Shown piece after piece: positions 34,679 through 46,303 of a stretch of 64,000 bases of DNA. The number at the start of each line of letters is the position of its first letter. Position 1 is the first letter of the stretch. The notes beneath the pieces were generated by a model that saw only the letters and a list, made by a program, of their open reading frames with translations, ran no database searches and was not told the origin of the DNA. Both the position numbers and the translations under genes were made by a program. This stretch comes from Heliopora coerulea (taxonomy: Eukaryota > Cnidaria > Anthozoa > Scleralcyonacea > Helioporidae): the NCBI GenBank assembly GCA_030142905.1, contig JASJOG010000012.1, positions 2,675,501 to 2,739,500 of the forward strand, in the 5' to 3' direction.

Positions 34679-36299
34679 GTAAGTTCTTAATATTTTTTTG
34701 AAACGGATGCATTTTATCAGTCTTGTGGAACGGGGAAGGTGGAAGTAAGGTGGAAAAATCTCCAAAATCGTTGAACGTGTATGAGTATAAAATTTTTATA
34801 GACTGACTTTAGTATCAATTTTTATATTAACATATACCCATCTTGTTCTTTCACGGACTAATAATTATACCAATTCTTGTTTGCAAGGAAATTTTTGAAA
34901 GGTGAGAATATTGGAAGCAAAATATGAACGGTTATAAATCTGAAAGTTAAAAATGGCATAAAACGACCTTCCTCATTGAATAACCCCCGCATCACTACGA
35001 TATCCATTAGAATACCATTTCCTTTATCGAATGATTAACTTTGTCTTTTTAACTTTTTATCATTGGGATCAGACTTTTAATAGTTTAGTATGGCTAATAC
35101 TAGAAATACGCTTCCTGACGTGAGAGGATTTTGTCCAAGCGAGTGAACGACGTAAGGAAGGGTGCATTTAAAAGAGAAAAAAGACTTGGCAATAGCCAGT
35201 TACTGTTTGGTCAAAAACAATGTTTTGAATTGAGGAGCATTGCAGAAAATTGAAAAATTTTAAGCATACAAAGAAATCCTCATTAACTTTTTGCCAAGCT
35301 TCGCCTTCCTATTTTTGACTTGAATTCATCTCCCGTTTACAAGACTACTTAAATAAAGTATTTTCTGTTTTAACAAAAGTACAGAAATTATGTAGCCCGC
35401 AATGCACACCATCTCTTATTTAGGAACGTTTCAGCGACATTTAAGATTCCGAGAATGTTATCGGAAAGGTTAGTCCATCCAGATATCAGATCTTATATCC
35501 TGGACCTCAGATCTTCCTACTGTTGTTAACAAATCATGCATGAATGCCGGGATATCATTTACTCTCAGATGAGTAACATTTACTATCACAGTACTGACAA
35601 AAAATAAAGCATTACGACACTATTGATAGATAAAAATGGTCATTAAAAGTGACAAGGACAAGAATGAACCCAAAATAAAATGAAAAGAATAAGCACGACT
35701 GAAATACTACAAGCTTGTGCACCTGGCTAAACTTTAACGGCCACGCCAACTTCCAATAATAACTCGCAATGCCAAACCTCAGTCAAATCTCAAACTTTAT
35801 CTCAAATAATATGAATGCAACGTCTATGTTCTAGGTAGCCCTGGTCAGGAAAAATTTTGTAATTTAAACTAGGAATTACCCACTAGACTGCAAATTATCT
35901 AAGCTTGGAAACACAGACCTTAGTTCTTGAGTATCTGAATGCCAGCTTGGTTATCATTATCGAAGAGATTGTCAAACCTTCCCTTACAAAAATTCTACAT
36001 GTCATTTCACATGTGAAAAACGTATTGATTTTGAACATTTTCACGTATGAAATTGAAACAATTCAATTATGAAATATTATTTTCCTACGACAAACTGCAA
36101 GTGAAATTTTTGTACGTGTTAGAAGTTGTACATTAAATAATTCATCCACACTTTCGGGCAACGTCTTTGTTGCTGGAGGAGATGACCGTGGCAATGGAAA
36201 TGATAACAATGAAAGATACATGGGACTGACAGCAACTGTAACGGCGAGAATGACAATTTTACTGTGATATCACCACGATTTCGTACCTTTTTACTTTAG

Positions 36300-36438
36300 A
36301 TTGGCCCTTACCAAAATCCTGGACGCTCATGTGAACATATTTTGGAGCAACGTAACAACAGTGAAGGAAATAAGAGTGGAGAGTTCTGGATATGGAAAGA
36401 CAAAAGTGGTCCAAGAAAAGTAGTTTGCAGTATAGGCG
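36300..36438 (+). CDS. exon 3: fibrinogen-like N-terminal segment
   Basis: 139 bases between TTTACTTTAG and GCG|GTAAGA, phase 0 in and 1 out. It encodes NPGRSCEHILEQRNNSEGN, then SGEFWIWKDKSGP and VVCSIGG. S-C-x-x-I-L...SGxxWI...xxxC is the start of fibrinogen-related domains; only this segment is present here before the pentraxin. The phase agrees with both neighbours. I am fairly sure of the exon, less so of the domain label. Confidence 0.6.
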
Positions 36439-36994
36439 GTAAGAGAATGAAACGTTTCGCATAATCTATCAGCTTTCAAGTTATACGCCAATATAATTAA
36501 ACAAGTGATTATTGCATCTCCCACGTGGTGATTGGCCAGAAAATTACATCGTAAATCTCGATATTCATCTGCAGGTAAATATAATAGTGAAGGTTCAGTA
36601 GGAAGATGGCGGCTATCTTTGTAAATGTTACCGAGGAGATTTTAAAAGTGCTAGTTTACTACTTTCTTTTAATTAGTCACCTGTCTTATTATACTAAAAC
36701 AATAATTAAGAATTACTGAATTATTCAACAATATTCTGTCCACCTTTGGTGAAAAGTTGTCAAATAAGACGGTTTTAGAATTGATTAAAACAAATAGACG
36801 CCTTTTCATTGGAAGTGTTTCACTGACAGATGTTGCAACTTGAGTTAGCCAGGACTGAGGACTGTGGCGCAACTGCAGGATGATAAGGGCTGGTAAAGCC
36901 CACGGGTCCCGAGTACAAGAAGGGAAATGTATGTTAGGTATTAGCTTGCTTAAATTTGCCTAAATTATTTTTTAAGTCATGATGGCATAACATC

Positions 36995-37164
36995 AAAGGG
37001 CATTCTATATCGCCAACAGACGACCATTAACATTATTCTACCATACATTAGGGATAAAATTTCAATTACACAAGAGAAATATCTTGCCTAATTGAAATTT
37101 TATTATCTGCAATGTATAGTAGAATGGTGTTAATGGTCGTCTGTTGGCGCTATGGAATGCCTTT
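36995..37164. mobile_element. fold-back MITE
   Basis: Two arms of about 75 bp (GCCAACAGACGACCATTAAC and its inverse) around a short centre make an almost complete hairpin. Both ends begin AAAGG.CATTC.ATA. It lies in intron 3 of the PAN-pentraxin gene. Confidence 0.8.
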
Positions 37165-37226
37165 CGAAGCAAATGGTTGCGTATCTAAACTAGAGAATGT
37201 CGATTGAATAAAATGAATGTATTTTT

Positions 37227-37278
37227 GCGCTAATGAGTTTGAAGTTGGCGCTAATGAGTTTGAAGTTGGCGTTAATGA
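37227..37278 (+). repeat. 21-bp tandem repeat
   Basis: GCGCTAATGAGTTTGAAGTTG twice plus the first ten bases of a third unit. Confidence 0.9.
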
Positions 37279-37558
37279 TAGTATATTTTCCTGATAATGA
37301 ACAGAAAAAGGTGTAAAATGCAAACCTCATGTCAAAAGAACGGGTATGACAGATGTTATCTATTTTGAGAGTGCCCTTTCCATGCAGAAAGGAGCCTCAG
37401 AAAGGTTTTGCCCTCCAACCCACACTTGCTTCCTACCCCACATCTTAGATGGGACATATGACATTTTCATATGTGAGAGCACATAGTTTTTGAATAGTCG
37501 GCTCTACCGACTGTGGAAGTTTTTCTCATTTTCCTGTGTTTTTTATTCTTAAATTTAG

Positions 37559-37781
37559 GTGGAAAACTGTTCATGTTGTTCCATAGAAGAAATATCTCAG
37601 ATTGCTTGATATCTGAGGGAGCACCAGATATGATGGCACTTACTGCGTGTTTCTGGGTTAAAACAAATCAGACGAAGGGAAAAGCTCATTATATATCATA
37701 CGCAGTGCCCAGAGATCACAACGAATTTTTAGTGCATGATCAAAATCAGTTGACGGCTTCAATAAACTGGCCCGAACACAA
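37559..37781 (+). CDS. exon 4: pentraxin domain, first half
   Basis: 223 bases, same phases as the exons at 24,099 and 63,590, with donor CAA|GTATGT. It encodes ISDCLISEGAPDMMALTACF and AVPRDHNEFLVHD. The first of the two calcium-binding positions is His instead of Asp (D-H-N-E against D-D-N-E in the type B copies), and a Cys appears in ISDCL. Confidence 0.75.
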
Positions 37782-37919
37782 GTATGTAGAAAAAGTAGAA
37801 AATCCAAAACTACGCAATTTCTATAATTGAATAAAAAATACACCTCATGGCGTTATCATGTTATAAAAAATCGCTGCAAATTAGCAGGTAAAGACGAGAG
37901 TGACAAGTAAAATACGAAT

Positions 37920-37930
37920 TGAGAGCCAAG
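37920..37930 (+). repeat. target site duplication, left
   Basis: TGAGAGCCAAG, repeated at 40,449-40,459. The uninterrupted site is seen in the paralogous intron at about 24,463-24,475. Confidence 0.85.
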
Positions 37931-38300
37931 TAATCGTAACAAAAAGATCAGAGCCCAGCTCACAATTCTTAGGTGTATCGCCATAGTAAAATAGGCAAGT
38001 CAAAAGGTTTTAAAACATTTACTGACGTTTCGTTGCCTTGTGCAACATCTTCAGAGTGTAGGTTTACAGAGACGAGAAAAAACTATATATATGAATCTAT
38101 GATTACATATTGGAATAATTAGACGGCTAACCAATAGAAAACTGGGAGACGTAACAGGAAGTGACACGCATACGGAAGAGGAAAGCATTAGAATAGAGAA
38201 AGGGGTGCGGAAGAGATATTTTCGTTAAGAGATGGCTTGTATTTAGAAATAAGTAAACTCTCTCGAATGAGGAGTTCAAAGTTAGAGGAAGACCTGCAGG

Positions 38301-39161
38301 TCAAATAATGGAAAAATCGTTGGGAGAAATAGCGTGATTAGTCTGGCGAGTATGAGCCTGGATACTGGAAGTAGGAAACGAAGTGGTTGCTCGTTTCTTA
38401 CCCGTCAAAGGCGAAACCCCCATGTGTTCTGAGATACGCGTGTGTAAGTGGCGCCTTGTTTGGCCCAAATACAATGCTCCGCAGCATTGACACGTATATT
38501 TGTAGACAACACGCGATCTCATTAACATGGGGGTCCGGTCCTTGAAAAGGAAGAAACCAGACAACCGTCTTACAGATTGAAAAATAAAACGCAAAGTAAC
38601 TTGTGGGAAAGCAGATGAACATAGTTTAGAGACCTGTGTTCGGATCTGTAGAGCATGTGATTCTGTGAAAGGAAGCTTAAAATAAATGATATTTTTCGGA
38701 GGAGAATCAGAATCTTTTCTGAGGGGACAAAACAGACGATCGAGAAAAAGACGGATGCAGCGATCAAGAAAAATCTCAGGATAACCATTCCTAAGCAATA
38801 ATTTCTTAAGTTTAAGAACTTCAGCGTGAAAGTGGTGAAAGGAAGAGCATATTTTAAAGTACCGATCAAGTAGAGTATAGACGAGACCACGCTTATACGA
38901 TAAAGGAATAAAACTATCAAAACTAGTGAATAAACCGGTAAAAGTAGGTTTCCGATAAACCGAAGTTGAAAAACCATCAGAACGATCAATCAAAGTGTCC
39001 AAAAAAGGAAGTGTAGAATCAATTTCTAACTCACTAGTAAACGTAATATTCGGATGCTGTGAGTTGAGATAATCTAGAAAAGGACGAACATGATTACGAG
39101 AGCGAAAAACAACAAAACAATCATCAATATAACGACGAAAGAAAAGAGGTTTAAATTCTAG
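38301..39161 (-). CDS. Penelope reverse transcriptase end plus GIY-YIG nuclease, left arm
   Basis: Minus-strand frame, open from the centre to ...SPNDFSII. It begins in the palm motif C (FRRYIDDCFVVF), runs through the thumb and linker, then VYKYTCQCCGALYLGQTRRH and RISEHMG, the GIY-YIG fold with its conserved Arg. It lacks fingers and most of the palm, so it cannot make an active enzyme alone. No stop codons, which suggests a recent insertion. Confidence 0.7.
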   Translation of the reverse strand, partial: LEFKPLFFRRYIDDCFVVFRSRNHVRPFLDYLNSQHPNITFTSELEIDSTLPFLDTLIDRSDGFSTSVYRKPTFTGLFTSFDSFIPLSYKRGLVYTLLDRYFKICSSFHHFHAEVLKLKKLLLRNGYPEIFLDRCIRLFLDRLFCPLRKDSDSPPKNIIYFKLPFTESHALQIRTQVSKLCSSAFPQVTLRFIFQSVRRLSGFFLFKDRTPMLMRSRVVYKYTCQCCGALYLGQTRRHLHTRISEHMGVSPLTGKKRATTSFPTSSIQAHTRQTNHAISPNDFSII

Positions 39162-39179
39162 AGGGCAGTTGGTTATGGT

Positions 39180-40040
39180 CTAGAATTTAAACCTCTTTTC
39201 TTTCGTCGTTATATTGATGATTGTTTTGTTGTTTTTCGCTCTCGTAATCGTGTTCGTCCTTTTCTAGATTATCTCAACTCACAGCATCCGAATATTACGT
39301 TTACTAGTGAGTTAGAAATTGATTCTACACTTCCTTTTTTGGACACTTTGATTGATCGTTCTGATGGTTTTTCAACTTCGGTTTATCGGAAACCTACTTT
39401 TACCGGTTTATTCACTAGTTTTGATAGTTTTATTCCTTTATCGTATAAGCGTGGTCTCGTCTATACTCTACTTGATCGGTACTTTAAAATATGCTCTTCC
39501 TTTCACCACTTTCACGCTGAAGTTCTTAAACTTAAGAAATTATTGCTTAGGAATGGTTATCCTGAGATTTTTCTTGATCGCTGCATCCGTCTTTTTCTTG
39601 ATCGTCTGTTTTGTCCCCTCAGAAAAGATTCTGATTCTCCTCCGAAAAATATCATTTATTTTAAGCTTCCTTTCACAGAATCACATGCTCTACAGATCCG
39701 AACACAGGTCTCTAAACTATGTTCATCTGCTTTCCCACAAGTTACTTTGCGTTTTATTTTTCAATCTGTAAGACGGTTGTCTGGTTTCTTCCTTTTCAAG
39801 GACCGGACCCCCATGTTAATGAGATCGCGTGTTGTCTACAAATATACGTGTCAATGCTGCGGAGCATTGTATTTGGGCCAAACAAGGCGCCACTTACACA
39901 CGCGTATCTCAGAACACATGGGGGTTTCGCCTTTGACGGGTAAGAAACGAGCAACCACTTCGTTTCCTACTTCCAGTATCCAGGCTCATACTCGCCAGAC
40001 TAATCACGCTATTTCTCCCAACGATTTTTCCATTATTTGA
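39180..40040 (+). CDS. Penelope reverse transcriptase end plus GIY-YIG nuclease, right arm
   Basis: Mirror image of the left-arm frame. The YIDD box is at 39,210-39,221 and the GIY-YIG start at about 39,836-39,890. At least two base differences from the left arm are visible, one changing Ser to Leu in an overlapping frame. No start codon upstream of the truncation point. Confidence 0.7.
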   Translation, partial: LEFKPLFFRRYIDDCFVVFRSRNRVRPFLDYLNSQHPNITFTSELEIDSTLPFLDTLIDRSDGFSTSVYRKPTFTGLFTSFDSFIPLSYKRGLVYTLLDRYFKICSSFHHFHAEVLKLKKLLLRNGYPEIFLDRCIRLFLDRLFCPLRKDSDSPPKNIIYFKLPFTESHALQIRTQVSKLCSSAFPQVTLRFIFQSVRRLSGFFLFKDRTPMLMRSRVVYKYTCQCCGALYLGQTRRHLHTRISEHMGVSPLTGKKRATTSFPTSSIQAHTRQTNHAISPNDFSII

Positions 40041-40282
40041 CCTGCAGGTCTTCCTCTAACTTTGAACTCCTCATTCGAGAGAGTTTACTTATTTCTAAAT
40101 ACAAGCCATCTCTCAACGAAAATATCTCTTCCGCACCCCTTTCTCTATTCTAATGCTTTCCTCTTCCGTATGCGTGTCACTTCCTGTTACGTCTCCCAGT
40201 TTTCTATTGGTTAGCCGTCTAATTATTCCAATATGTAATCATAGATTCATATATATAGTTTTTTCTCGTCTCTGTAAACCTA

Positions 40283-40320
40283 CACTCTGAAGATGTTGCA
40301 CAAGGCAACGAAACGTCAGT
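40283..40320 (+). ncRNA. degenerate hammerhead-like core, right arm
   Basis: CTGAAGA, T, GTTGC, loop, GCAAC, GAAACGTC: the CUGANGA and GAAA boxes around a 5-bp stem II with one extra base after the first box. ACT and AGT could form stem I. The mirror copy is at 38,021-38,058 on the minus strand. Weaker than the core at 23,481. Confidence 0.4.
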
Positions 40321-40448
40321 AAATGTTTTAAAACCTTTTGACTTGCCTATTTTACTATGGCGATACACCTAAGAATTGTGAGCTGGGCTCTGATCTTTTT
40401 GTTACGATTACGTTTTCCGCCCGGAAAATCAACAGCCAAGATTATTAC

Positions 40449-40459
40449 TGAGAGCCAAG
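40449..40459 (+). repeat. target site duplication, right
   Basis: TGAGAGCCAAG, partner of 37,920-37,930. Confidence 0.85.
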
Positions 40460-41533
40460 TCTTCTTCTTTTTTTCAAAAGCCATATTAACTCCAAAAATA
40501 CTTTGTAACACATTAATTTTTCTTTTGATACAAATATTGTGAACTGACATTCCAAAAGCGAAGTCTCAGTGCCTCAGGAAATAGTGGTTACATTCGCTGT
40601 AGTGTGAAAATAGCTTTTTTAAAAGTAGTTTGTTTCGTTGGAAACTGTTTCAAATTAGTCTTGTCAGTATTTTCTTTTCTCCACGAAATATTGTTATTGT
40701 AAATGAATCCTTTCAAGACTGAGCTCTTTGTTTCAGATAGGATGTTAGTTTCATACTGGTTTTGCTGGATAGGACCACGCCTTTGGATTGTTCCTTACCA
40801 CTAAAATTTGAACTCAATCAATATCCTTTTATCCAAACTTTTACCCTGGCCAATAACATATATTTATTACATGGCTGAGCTCATGATGCGATCGGTTTGC
40901 AAAGTGACGCGCACTGACTGTCTGCCATAACTTGAAATAAATTGTCATGCATGCATTCCGGCACCTTTGTACCCGAAAAATTTCCGAACAGATTTGAAGC
41001 CAAGCAAACCAGGCTCAAGCACATTTTAAAAAAGATTAGCAACAAAATGCTTATTTAGACGTCGAGAAATCTTTTCCCTCGATTGTTTTAAGCTGAAATT
41101 TAGAGGAACGGTATGGAAAAAAGATATCATAGCCCTTCATAAACCCTAGATGAATCCGCCATTTCACAAAACAAATAAAGCGTAACAAGTGATGAAAGAA
41201 GCACTAAAAAGTCGACTAATAAATTTCTTGTTAACTTCTTTTGATCGTTCTTAATGGAAGAGTACTTCGGTATTTTCGCACTCGCCTTGCTCCTTCGTCG
41301 ATACGTTGTAGAAAAACCTCAAGTAAAAAAAGCGTACAAGAAAAAAAATTTGGGATACGTTTAAGATTAGGCTTTCCCTAATCTATGGTTTCCTTTGTTT
41401 TCCACATCAAAATCACCATTTTAAAATATTCTCATCGAGAATACCATTCAGTATTTCACTTCAAATTACATGAAATCGTTTGTCTGAGTCCTTAATTCCG
41501 TTTCTCGACTTTTATAATTAAATATTATTTCAG

Positions 41534-41927
41534 AAGTATCAGTTCAGGAGGGAAAATCAACGACGGAATATGGCACCCGATCTGTTTTACGTGGTCAAGT
41601 CAATATGGACAGTACAAATTTTTCAAAGATGGAAAGATTGTAGACAATGGTGATGGTTTTAAGAGTGGGAAAACAATACTAGGAGGAGGGACCTGGGTCC
41701 TAGGGCAGGATCAAGACGTCCGAAGAGGATCCTTTGATGTCGATCAAATGGTTCAAGGAGAAATGACCGACGTTAACATCTGGACTAAAGTTCTCACAGA
41801 AAGGAAGATATTGGAAATTTCAGCCAATTGTTTATCCAAGCACGAAGGAAACGTTAAATCTTGGAATGATTTTATAGTTGGAGTTAGAGGAGACGTAGAA
41901 ATTTTGCAGAAGCCAACATGTGCGTAG
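41534..41927 (+). CDS. exon 5: pentraxin domain, second half
   Basis: 394 bases, TTTCAG to TAG, ending PTCA. It carries WHPICFTWSS, GQDQDVRRGSFDVDQ and GEMTDVNIWTKVL. Compared with the exon at 545, Lys becomes Ile just before WHP (GIWHP). It completes the PAN-pentraxin protein. Confidence 0.8.
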
Positions 41928-41953
41928 ATTAGTAGAAATGTATGGAAGTCATT

Positions 41954-41959
41954 AATAAA
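41954..41959 (+). promoter_or_regulatory. poly(A) signal
   Basis: AATAAA 27 bases after the stop. Confidence 0.5.
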
Positions 41960-42823
41960 GGCGTAACAATTATAGGCATAAACACATCGTGCAAAACAAA
42001 AGCATTAGAGATAATTTATGAGACTTTCGGGTGATTTTCTTATATTTAGAGGCGGACCTAGAGAAGTGTGAGGGACGACCATCCACATCTTCTGCTGGTG
42101 TGAACAGCTATAAATCGGGGAACTGTCACTTAGGCCTTCGTCGGAAAATCTGATCTTTGTGGAAAATAACAAAAATATTTGATCAAAAGATGGGTTATGT
42201 GATATTTTTAGCAGGTAACATATGAACAAATTTGATATTTGTTTCGTTGTGTTGTTATAAGGAAGTCGAAAAGACTAGGCATAGAAAGTAAGTCATGAAA
42301 TCTGAGGTTGCAATTCGAGATTAAATCAGTCGCTTAAAACATATAAACATACCTGCTCATATGGACTCGCGTGAGTGCAATTTGTCTCAAATACGAATAG
42401 TTTGCCACACTCTTCAAAAATAGTCTAGAGCACAGTAAATGAATTCCCTTGATTTTCTAGCCTTTGTATATCAAACTTCCTCAATTTTTTAGTGAAAAGC
42501 GAAATATGTAGAATTTGCACAAACATAAGGAGTCGTGCTTTTCACGTAAACGTATCCAGATGAAATCAATCAAAGTAGTAAATGGTTGCTGGACTGAAAA
42601 ATTTCTTGGCTGGGGTAATATCGGTCCACATTCTGTATTAATGAAGAAACTGTTGCTGTTAAGAGATTTTGTAAGTGAAACACAAGGCCGTAGTCACATT
42701 TCTGAAGGAGAAGAGGCAAAAATTGATTTTTGTTGACCACACACAGGAAACGTGTGGTAAAATAGTCCAAGACATGCCCATTTGCCGAATTCCTTGATTC
42801 AACCTCTTCCTCCGCTTCACACA

Positions 42824-43510
42824 ATGTAAACAGGGATTACCGGTAGTGTTTCCTAATTCCGTCTTGATGATGTCATCACACCTCCTGCATATGGACTCTG
42901 GCATGTTGTTGTAATATCATTCTGTCTGAGGATGGCTTTGAAATAAAGTCGAAATATCACAGTTTCAACAATAGTTTTATCTTGTTTAATGTTTGAGAAA
43001 CATGAGAGCTTGTCACCTTTTGTGATTGGTTGGGCGCTAATTAATTATTCATTCTCGCATGTAAATAGACTTATATATAGACACTGATAACCTTGTAATA
43101 TTACATTCTGAAGATGTTGCACGTTGCAACGAAACGTTAGAATCCAACTTATTTTCAAAATGTTTTAACTTGTCTTGCCTTGTTGCGATCATGGTTCTTC
43201 GCCTTAAAATTTTGAGCTGGGCTCTCATTTTTATCCCGATACTTGTATTGTTTACGCTCTACCGCTTTTTTTATGGTGGTGAGAATTTCTAATTAGCATC
43301 ATAGCGTTTCAACATCTCAGCATGTAAACAGCGATTACCGGTAGTGTTTCCTAATTCCGTCTTGATGATGTCATCACACCTCCTGCATATAGACTCTGGC
43401 ATGTTATTGTAATATCATTCTGTCTGAAGATGACTTTGAAATAAAGTCGAAATATCACAGTTTCAACAATAGTTTTATCTTGTTTAATGCTTGAGAAACA
43501 TGAGAGCTTG
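42824..43510 (+). repeat. 189-bp direct repeats around a Penelope 3' end (copy 2)
   Basis: Same arrangement as 1,835-2,521: direct repeats at 42,824-43,012 and 43,322-43,510, with the solo 3' end between them. The hammerhead-like stretch here has GTTGCACGTTGCAAC, an intact stem where copy 1 has GTTGAACGTTGCAAC. Confidence 0.7.
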
Positions 43511-43565
43511 GATATATTAAGGTAGATGAACGATCTTCAAGCTCGATACACAGAAAATGGTTTCT

Positions 43566-43641
43566 GAGCCCAAGACGGGAATCGAACCCTCAACCCTCTG
43601 ATGACCGGTAAGACGCTCTAACCATTGAGCTACCAAGACTC
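43566..43641 (-). tRNA. tRNA-like sequence (copy 2)
   Basis: Copy of 2,577-2,652 inside the same inverted-repeat element (43,511-43,854). One base in the D-arm region differs. Confidence 0.35.
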
Positions 43642-44148
43642 ACATGGTGAGTTAGGATGCAAGTTTGATATATATGTGCAAATTAAGCGGAAGTCACCAC
43701 ATATTAATAATGATTGACGCAGTTTAATGTTTGAGAAACATGAAAGCTTGGATATATTAAGGTAGATGAGGATTACGGGTTCGATCCCCGTCTGGGGCTC
43801 AGAAATCATTTTCGGAGTATCGAACTTGAACATCGTTCATCTACCTTAATATAGAACTTGGATCGAAGGACCATGTTGTTATTGACTGTGTTCTGTTTAA
43901 CGGTTATTTCGAAATTTCAGAAAATTTTAACATATAAAATCGAAGGAAATGTTCATAACCTTAATTAGTATCCAGAATTCGATATACAGCATACTAATCA
44001 GAAGCCAGTTTCTTTTGCGCTTTCTTTATGAATTATTAATGAGTATTTTAGATTAAAATACACAAAAACAGCTTTGAAAATCGAGAGCGCACATCGCCAA
44101 CTAAGACGCGTTTTCAAGAAATTTCTCAAGGTATCTGGGATTTTCTAT

Positions 44149-44398
44149 ATGGCGACGTCTGCACCAGAAGAGGTTGTTTATTGTGATATCATTGAAGTCA
44201 AAGATTTGCAACGAACTCGAAACTTGGAGTGCCCCACAGACACACCAAGTACTCCTAAAAGAAGCTGCTCAACTTTAAACATCATTCTAATTTCAGTAAT
44301 CGTTGTTCTGAATGTCGCGTGTTGTGTATTTATTGTTCTGTTTATTACGGAGAAAGCAGAAAATAGCAACAAAGTACTGACTGGATCTTCAAGTTCAG
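44149..44398 (+). CDS. exon 1: ITIM-like tail and membrane anchor (gene 2)
   Basis: Encodes the same 83 residues as 3,160-3,409, including VVYCDI, the KRSC-flanked membrane span and the Ser-rich linker. Donor CAG|GTAAGA. With the flanks this similar, identity shows a recent duplication, not necessarily selection. Confidence 0.75.
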
Positions 44399-44553
44399 GT
44401 AAGAACTCAGCCTCCGATTTCTGCGTTGAATCAGCATGAAATGAGTCTGGGCCACTAATGCGGTCCCACCACATTTTCATCATTTGTATATATGTCCTTT
44501 GTCGAAAAAAAACTTCGTGAAGGTTTTTTTTCTCCTCGGTATACCTGGTATAG

Positions 44554-44814
44554 ATAGGCAAATTAGACTTAGACAATGTTGCTGAAACCACATATTTTGT
44601 CGCAGATATTGCTGACATTTCTTTCGAATACAAGACAGTTGATGTTTTGGGCTTCCTAGAAGCTATTAATTACGAACGAAAGATTAATAAAAACACCGAG
44701 AAGAGAATCGCTGTCGGTTTAGTAACCGACTTTAAGAAACAGAACGAGAAACTGAAATGCAAGAACAATCAAAATTCCAATTACGCGAAATTCAGACAAT
44801 CTCGCTCTACTTAA
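44554..44814 (+). CDS. conserved open segment (copy 2)
   Basis: Open partner of 3,565-3,825 with the same length and end (RQSRST). It differs at several residues, for example TELKKHNEELRCEN against TDFKKQNEKLKCKN. The nearby acceptor reads GGTATAG. Confidence 0.25.
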   Translation: MGKLDLDNVAETTYFVADIADISFEYKTVDVLGFLEAINYERKINKNTEKRIAVGLVTDFKKQNEKLKCKNNQNSNYAKFRQSRST

Positions 44815-44852
44815 TACGCACGCTCTCAAGCTGTTCTATCAGAAAAATTTCT

Positions 44853-44928
44853 GAGCCCCTGACGGGAATCGAACCTGTAACCTTCTGATCGCCAGTGAGA
44901 CGCTCTAACCATTGAGCTACAAAGACTC
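44853..44928 (-). tRNA. tRNA-like monomer (inverted)
   Basis: Full length, with CTCTAACCATTGAGC intact where copy 1 has lost a base. Confidence 0.35.
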
Positions 44929-45125
44929 AAATGGTGAGCGAAGGTTAAATTTGTGTACTGGTTCGTATAGATGGTAGACATATGTACTGCTAGTCTGCTA
45001 GTCTCGATATGTCGTCTATTATTTTTGTGTTAATCAATGATGTGTTTGTGGTAGCTTGGAAATTATCTTCTTAATACACACGCTTAATACGCACCCTTAA
45101 TACGCACGCTTAATACTCACCATCT

Positions 45126-45201
45126 GAGTCTTTGTAGCTCAATGGTAAGAGCGTCTCACCGGCGATCAGAAGGTTACGGGTTCGGTTCCCGTCAGGGACT
45201 C
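45126..45201 (+). tRNA. tRNA-like monomer
   Basis: D-loop reads AATGGTAAGAGC; T-loop changed to TTCGGTT. Confidence 0.3.
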
Positions 45202-45385
45202 AGAAAGTTTTTCTGAGAGAACAGCTTGAGAGCGTGCGTATTAAGAAGATAATTACCAAACTACCACAAACACATCATTGATAAAACAAAAATAAAGGAC
45301 GACATATCGAGACTTGTAGACTAGCAGTACATATGCCTACCATCTATACGAACCAGTACACAAATTTAACCTTCGCTCACCATAT

Positions 45386-45461
45386 GAGTCTTTGTAGCTT
45401 AATGGTTAGAGCGTCTCACCGGCGATCAGAAGGTTTCGGGTTCGATTCCCGTCAGGGACTC
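45386..45461 (+). tRNA. tRNA-like monomer
   Basis: D-arm AGCTTAATGG breaks one D-stem pair; T-arm TTCGATT intact. Confidence 0.3.
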
Positions 45462-45608
45462 AGAAAGTTTTTCTGAAAGAACAGCTTGAGAGCGTGCGTA
45501 TTAAGAAGATAATTACCAAAGCAGCTTATCGAAGATGTTCGAGATGGATTTTTCATATTTTGGGGAAGAACTCCGGTAGAGTATTTCCCTCGTGTGTTTA
45601 TACATGTA

Positions 45609-46267
45609 CAGTACTACCTCGATTATCCGAACAACTGGTAAATTACAATTCGGGAACGTTCGGATAATCCAAAACACCGGATAATCGAATTCTTTATTTA
45701 TGACTGTGCAATCATTGATCAGTCACTTATAGTGTTCTTAAACCAAATCCCTTGCCGTGCGTGATGAGAAATTGAACTCCCACACGTTGTAACATCGAAC
45801 TTTGGCGATAAAAATCGCTTGCGAACATAACCAATTTACCTGCAAAATATTTTTTTCCCTCGGTTTCGGTCGGCGTAAAAGTCTTCGGTTTACGATTAAA
45901 GGAATTATCAAATTTGTAAAAGCCTCGATGAAGACAATTGTTCAGTTGAAATGAAAAGTTCGAAAGAAAAAATATTACAAAAGAAACCGGGAAAAATGTT
46001 CTCGAAGTTGAAATGTCACATCTTGTCTACGCAAAAAATGATCTAATATCTGATTGTTTTCATATGACGCGGTTTCCATGTGCTTCTTTTCTTAGGTGAA
46101 ACGTGACACCTCTAAATGCCACCTCTGAACTACTTAATTTTATTGCAAATCCAAGTTTAGGCGGTTGGAAATCGATGATAATTTAAACAGTTTTTTTTTT
46201 GCTTTTACCTTCGGTTCGGATAATCGAAGCTCGGTTAATCGGGATACGGTTAATCGAGGAAGTACTG
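45609..46267. mobile_element. Tigger-type non-autonomous element, 659 bp
   Basis: The left end CAGTACTACCTCGATTATCC and the right end, inverse of CAGTACTTCCTCGATTAACC, are flanked by TA on both sides. CGGATAATC words lie in both subterminal regions. Copy 1 has the empty site at about 5,165 (ACATGAATAAG). No transposase. Confidence 0.85.
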
Positions 46268-46303
46268 TATAAGAAAAAAATTCGCTTCACCTGATGGACT
46301 TTA

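Larger units (their letters stand above)
37931..40448. mobile_element. palindromic Penelope-like element insertion
   Basis: Two 1,232-bp arms (37,931-39,162 and 39,179-40,410) are inverse copies that differ at only a few bases, with a 16-bp centre. Each arm is a 5'-truncated Penelope copy with the end of the reverse transcriptase, a GIY-YIG nuclease and a 3' end with a hammerhead-like core. The nuclease ends point outward. The right arm goes 38 bp further (CGTTTTCCGCCCGG...). An 11-bp target duplication encloses the whole palindrome, so it arrived as one insertion. It sits in intron 4 of the PAN-pentraxin gene. Confidence 0.85.
33698..41927 (+). other. gene model: secreted PAN-pentraxin protein (type A), complete
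   Basis: Five exons: 33,698-33,740, 34,446-34,678, 36,300-36,438, 37,559-37,781 and 41,534-41,927. Phases run 1, 0, 1, 2 and agree at each junction; the sum is 1,032 bases, 343 residues. Order: signal peptide, PAN/apple domain, short fibrinogen-like segment, pentraxin. Coral annotation often calls PAN-plus-fibrinogen-like proteins skeletal organic matrix proteins, but whether this one is in the skeleton, mucus or blood-like fluid cannot be told. The last intron holds the palindromic Penelope insertion. The terminal exon of another copy is at 545-938. Confidence 0.7.
44853..45500. repeat. tRNA-like array (copy 2)
   Basis: One inverted monomer and two direct ones (tRNA-like parts 45,126 and 45,386, 260 bp apart). 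Two units fewer than in copy 1, so array length changed after duplication. A short ATACGCACGCTTA repeat sits at 45,075-45,115. Confidence 0.8.
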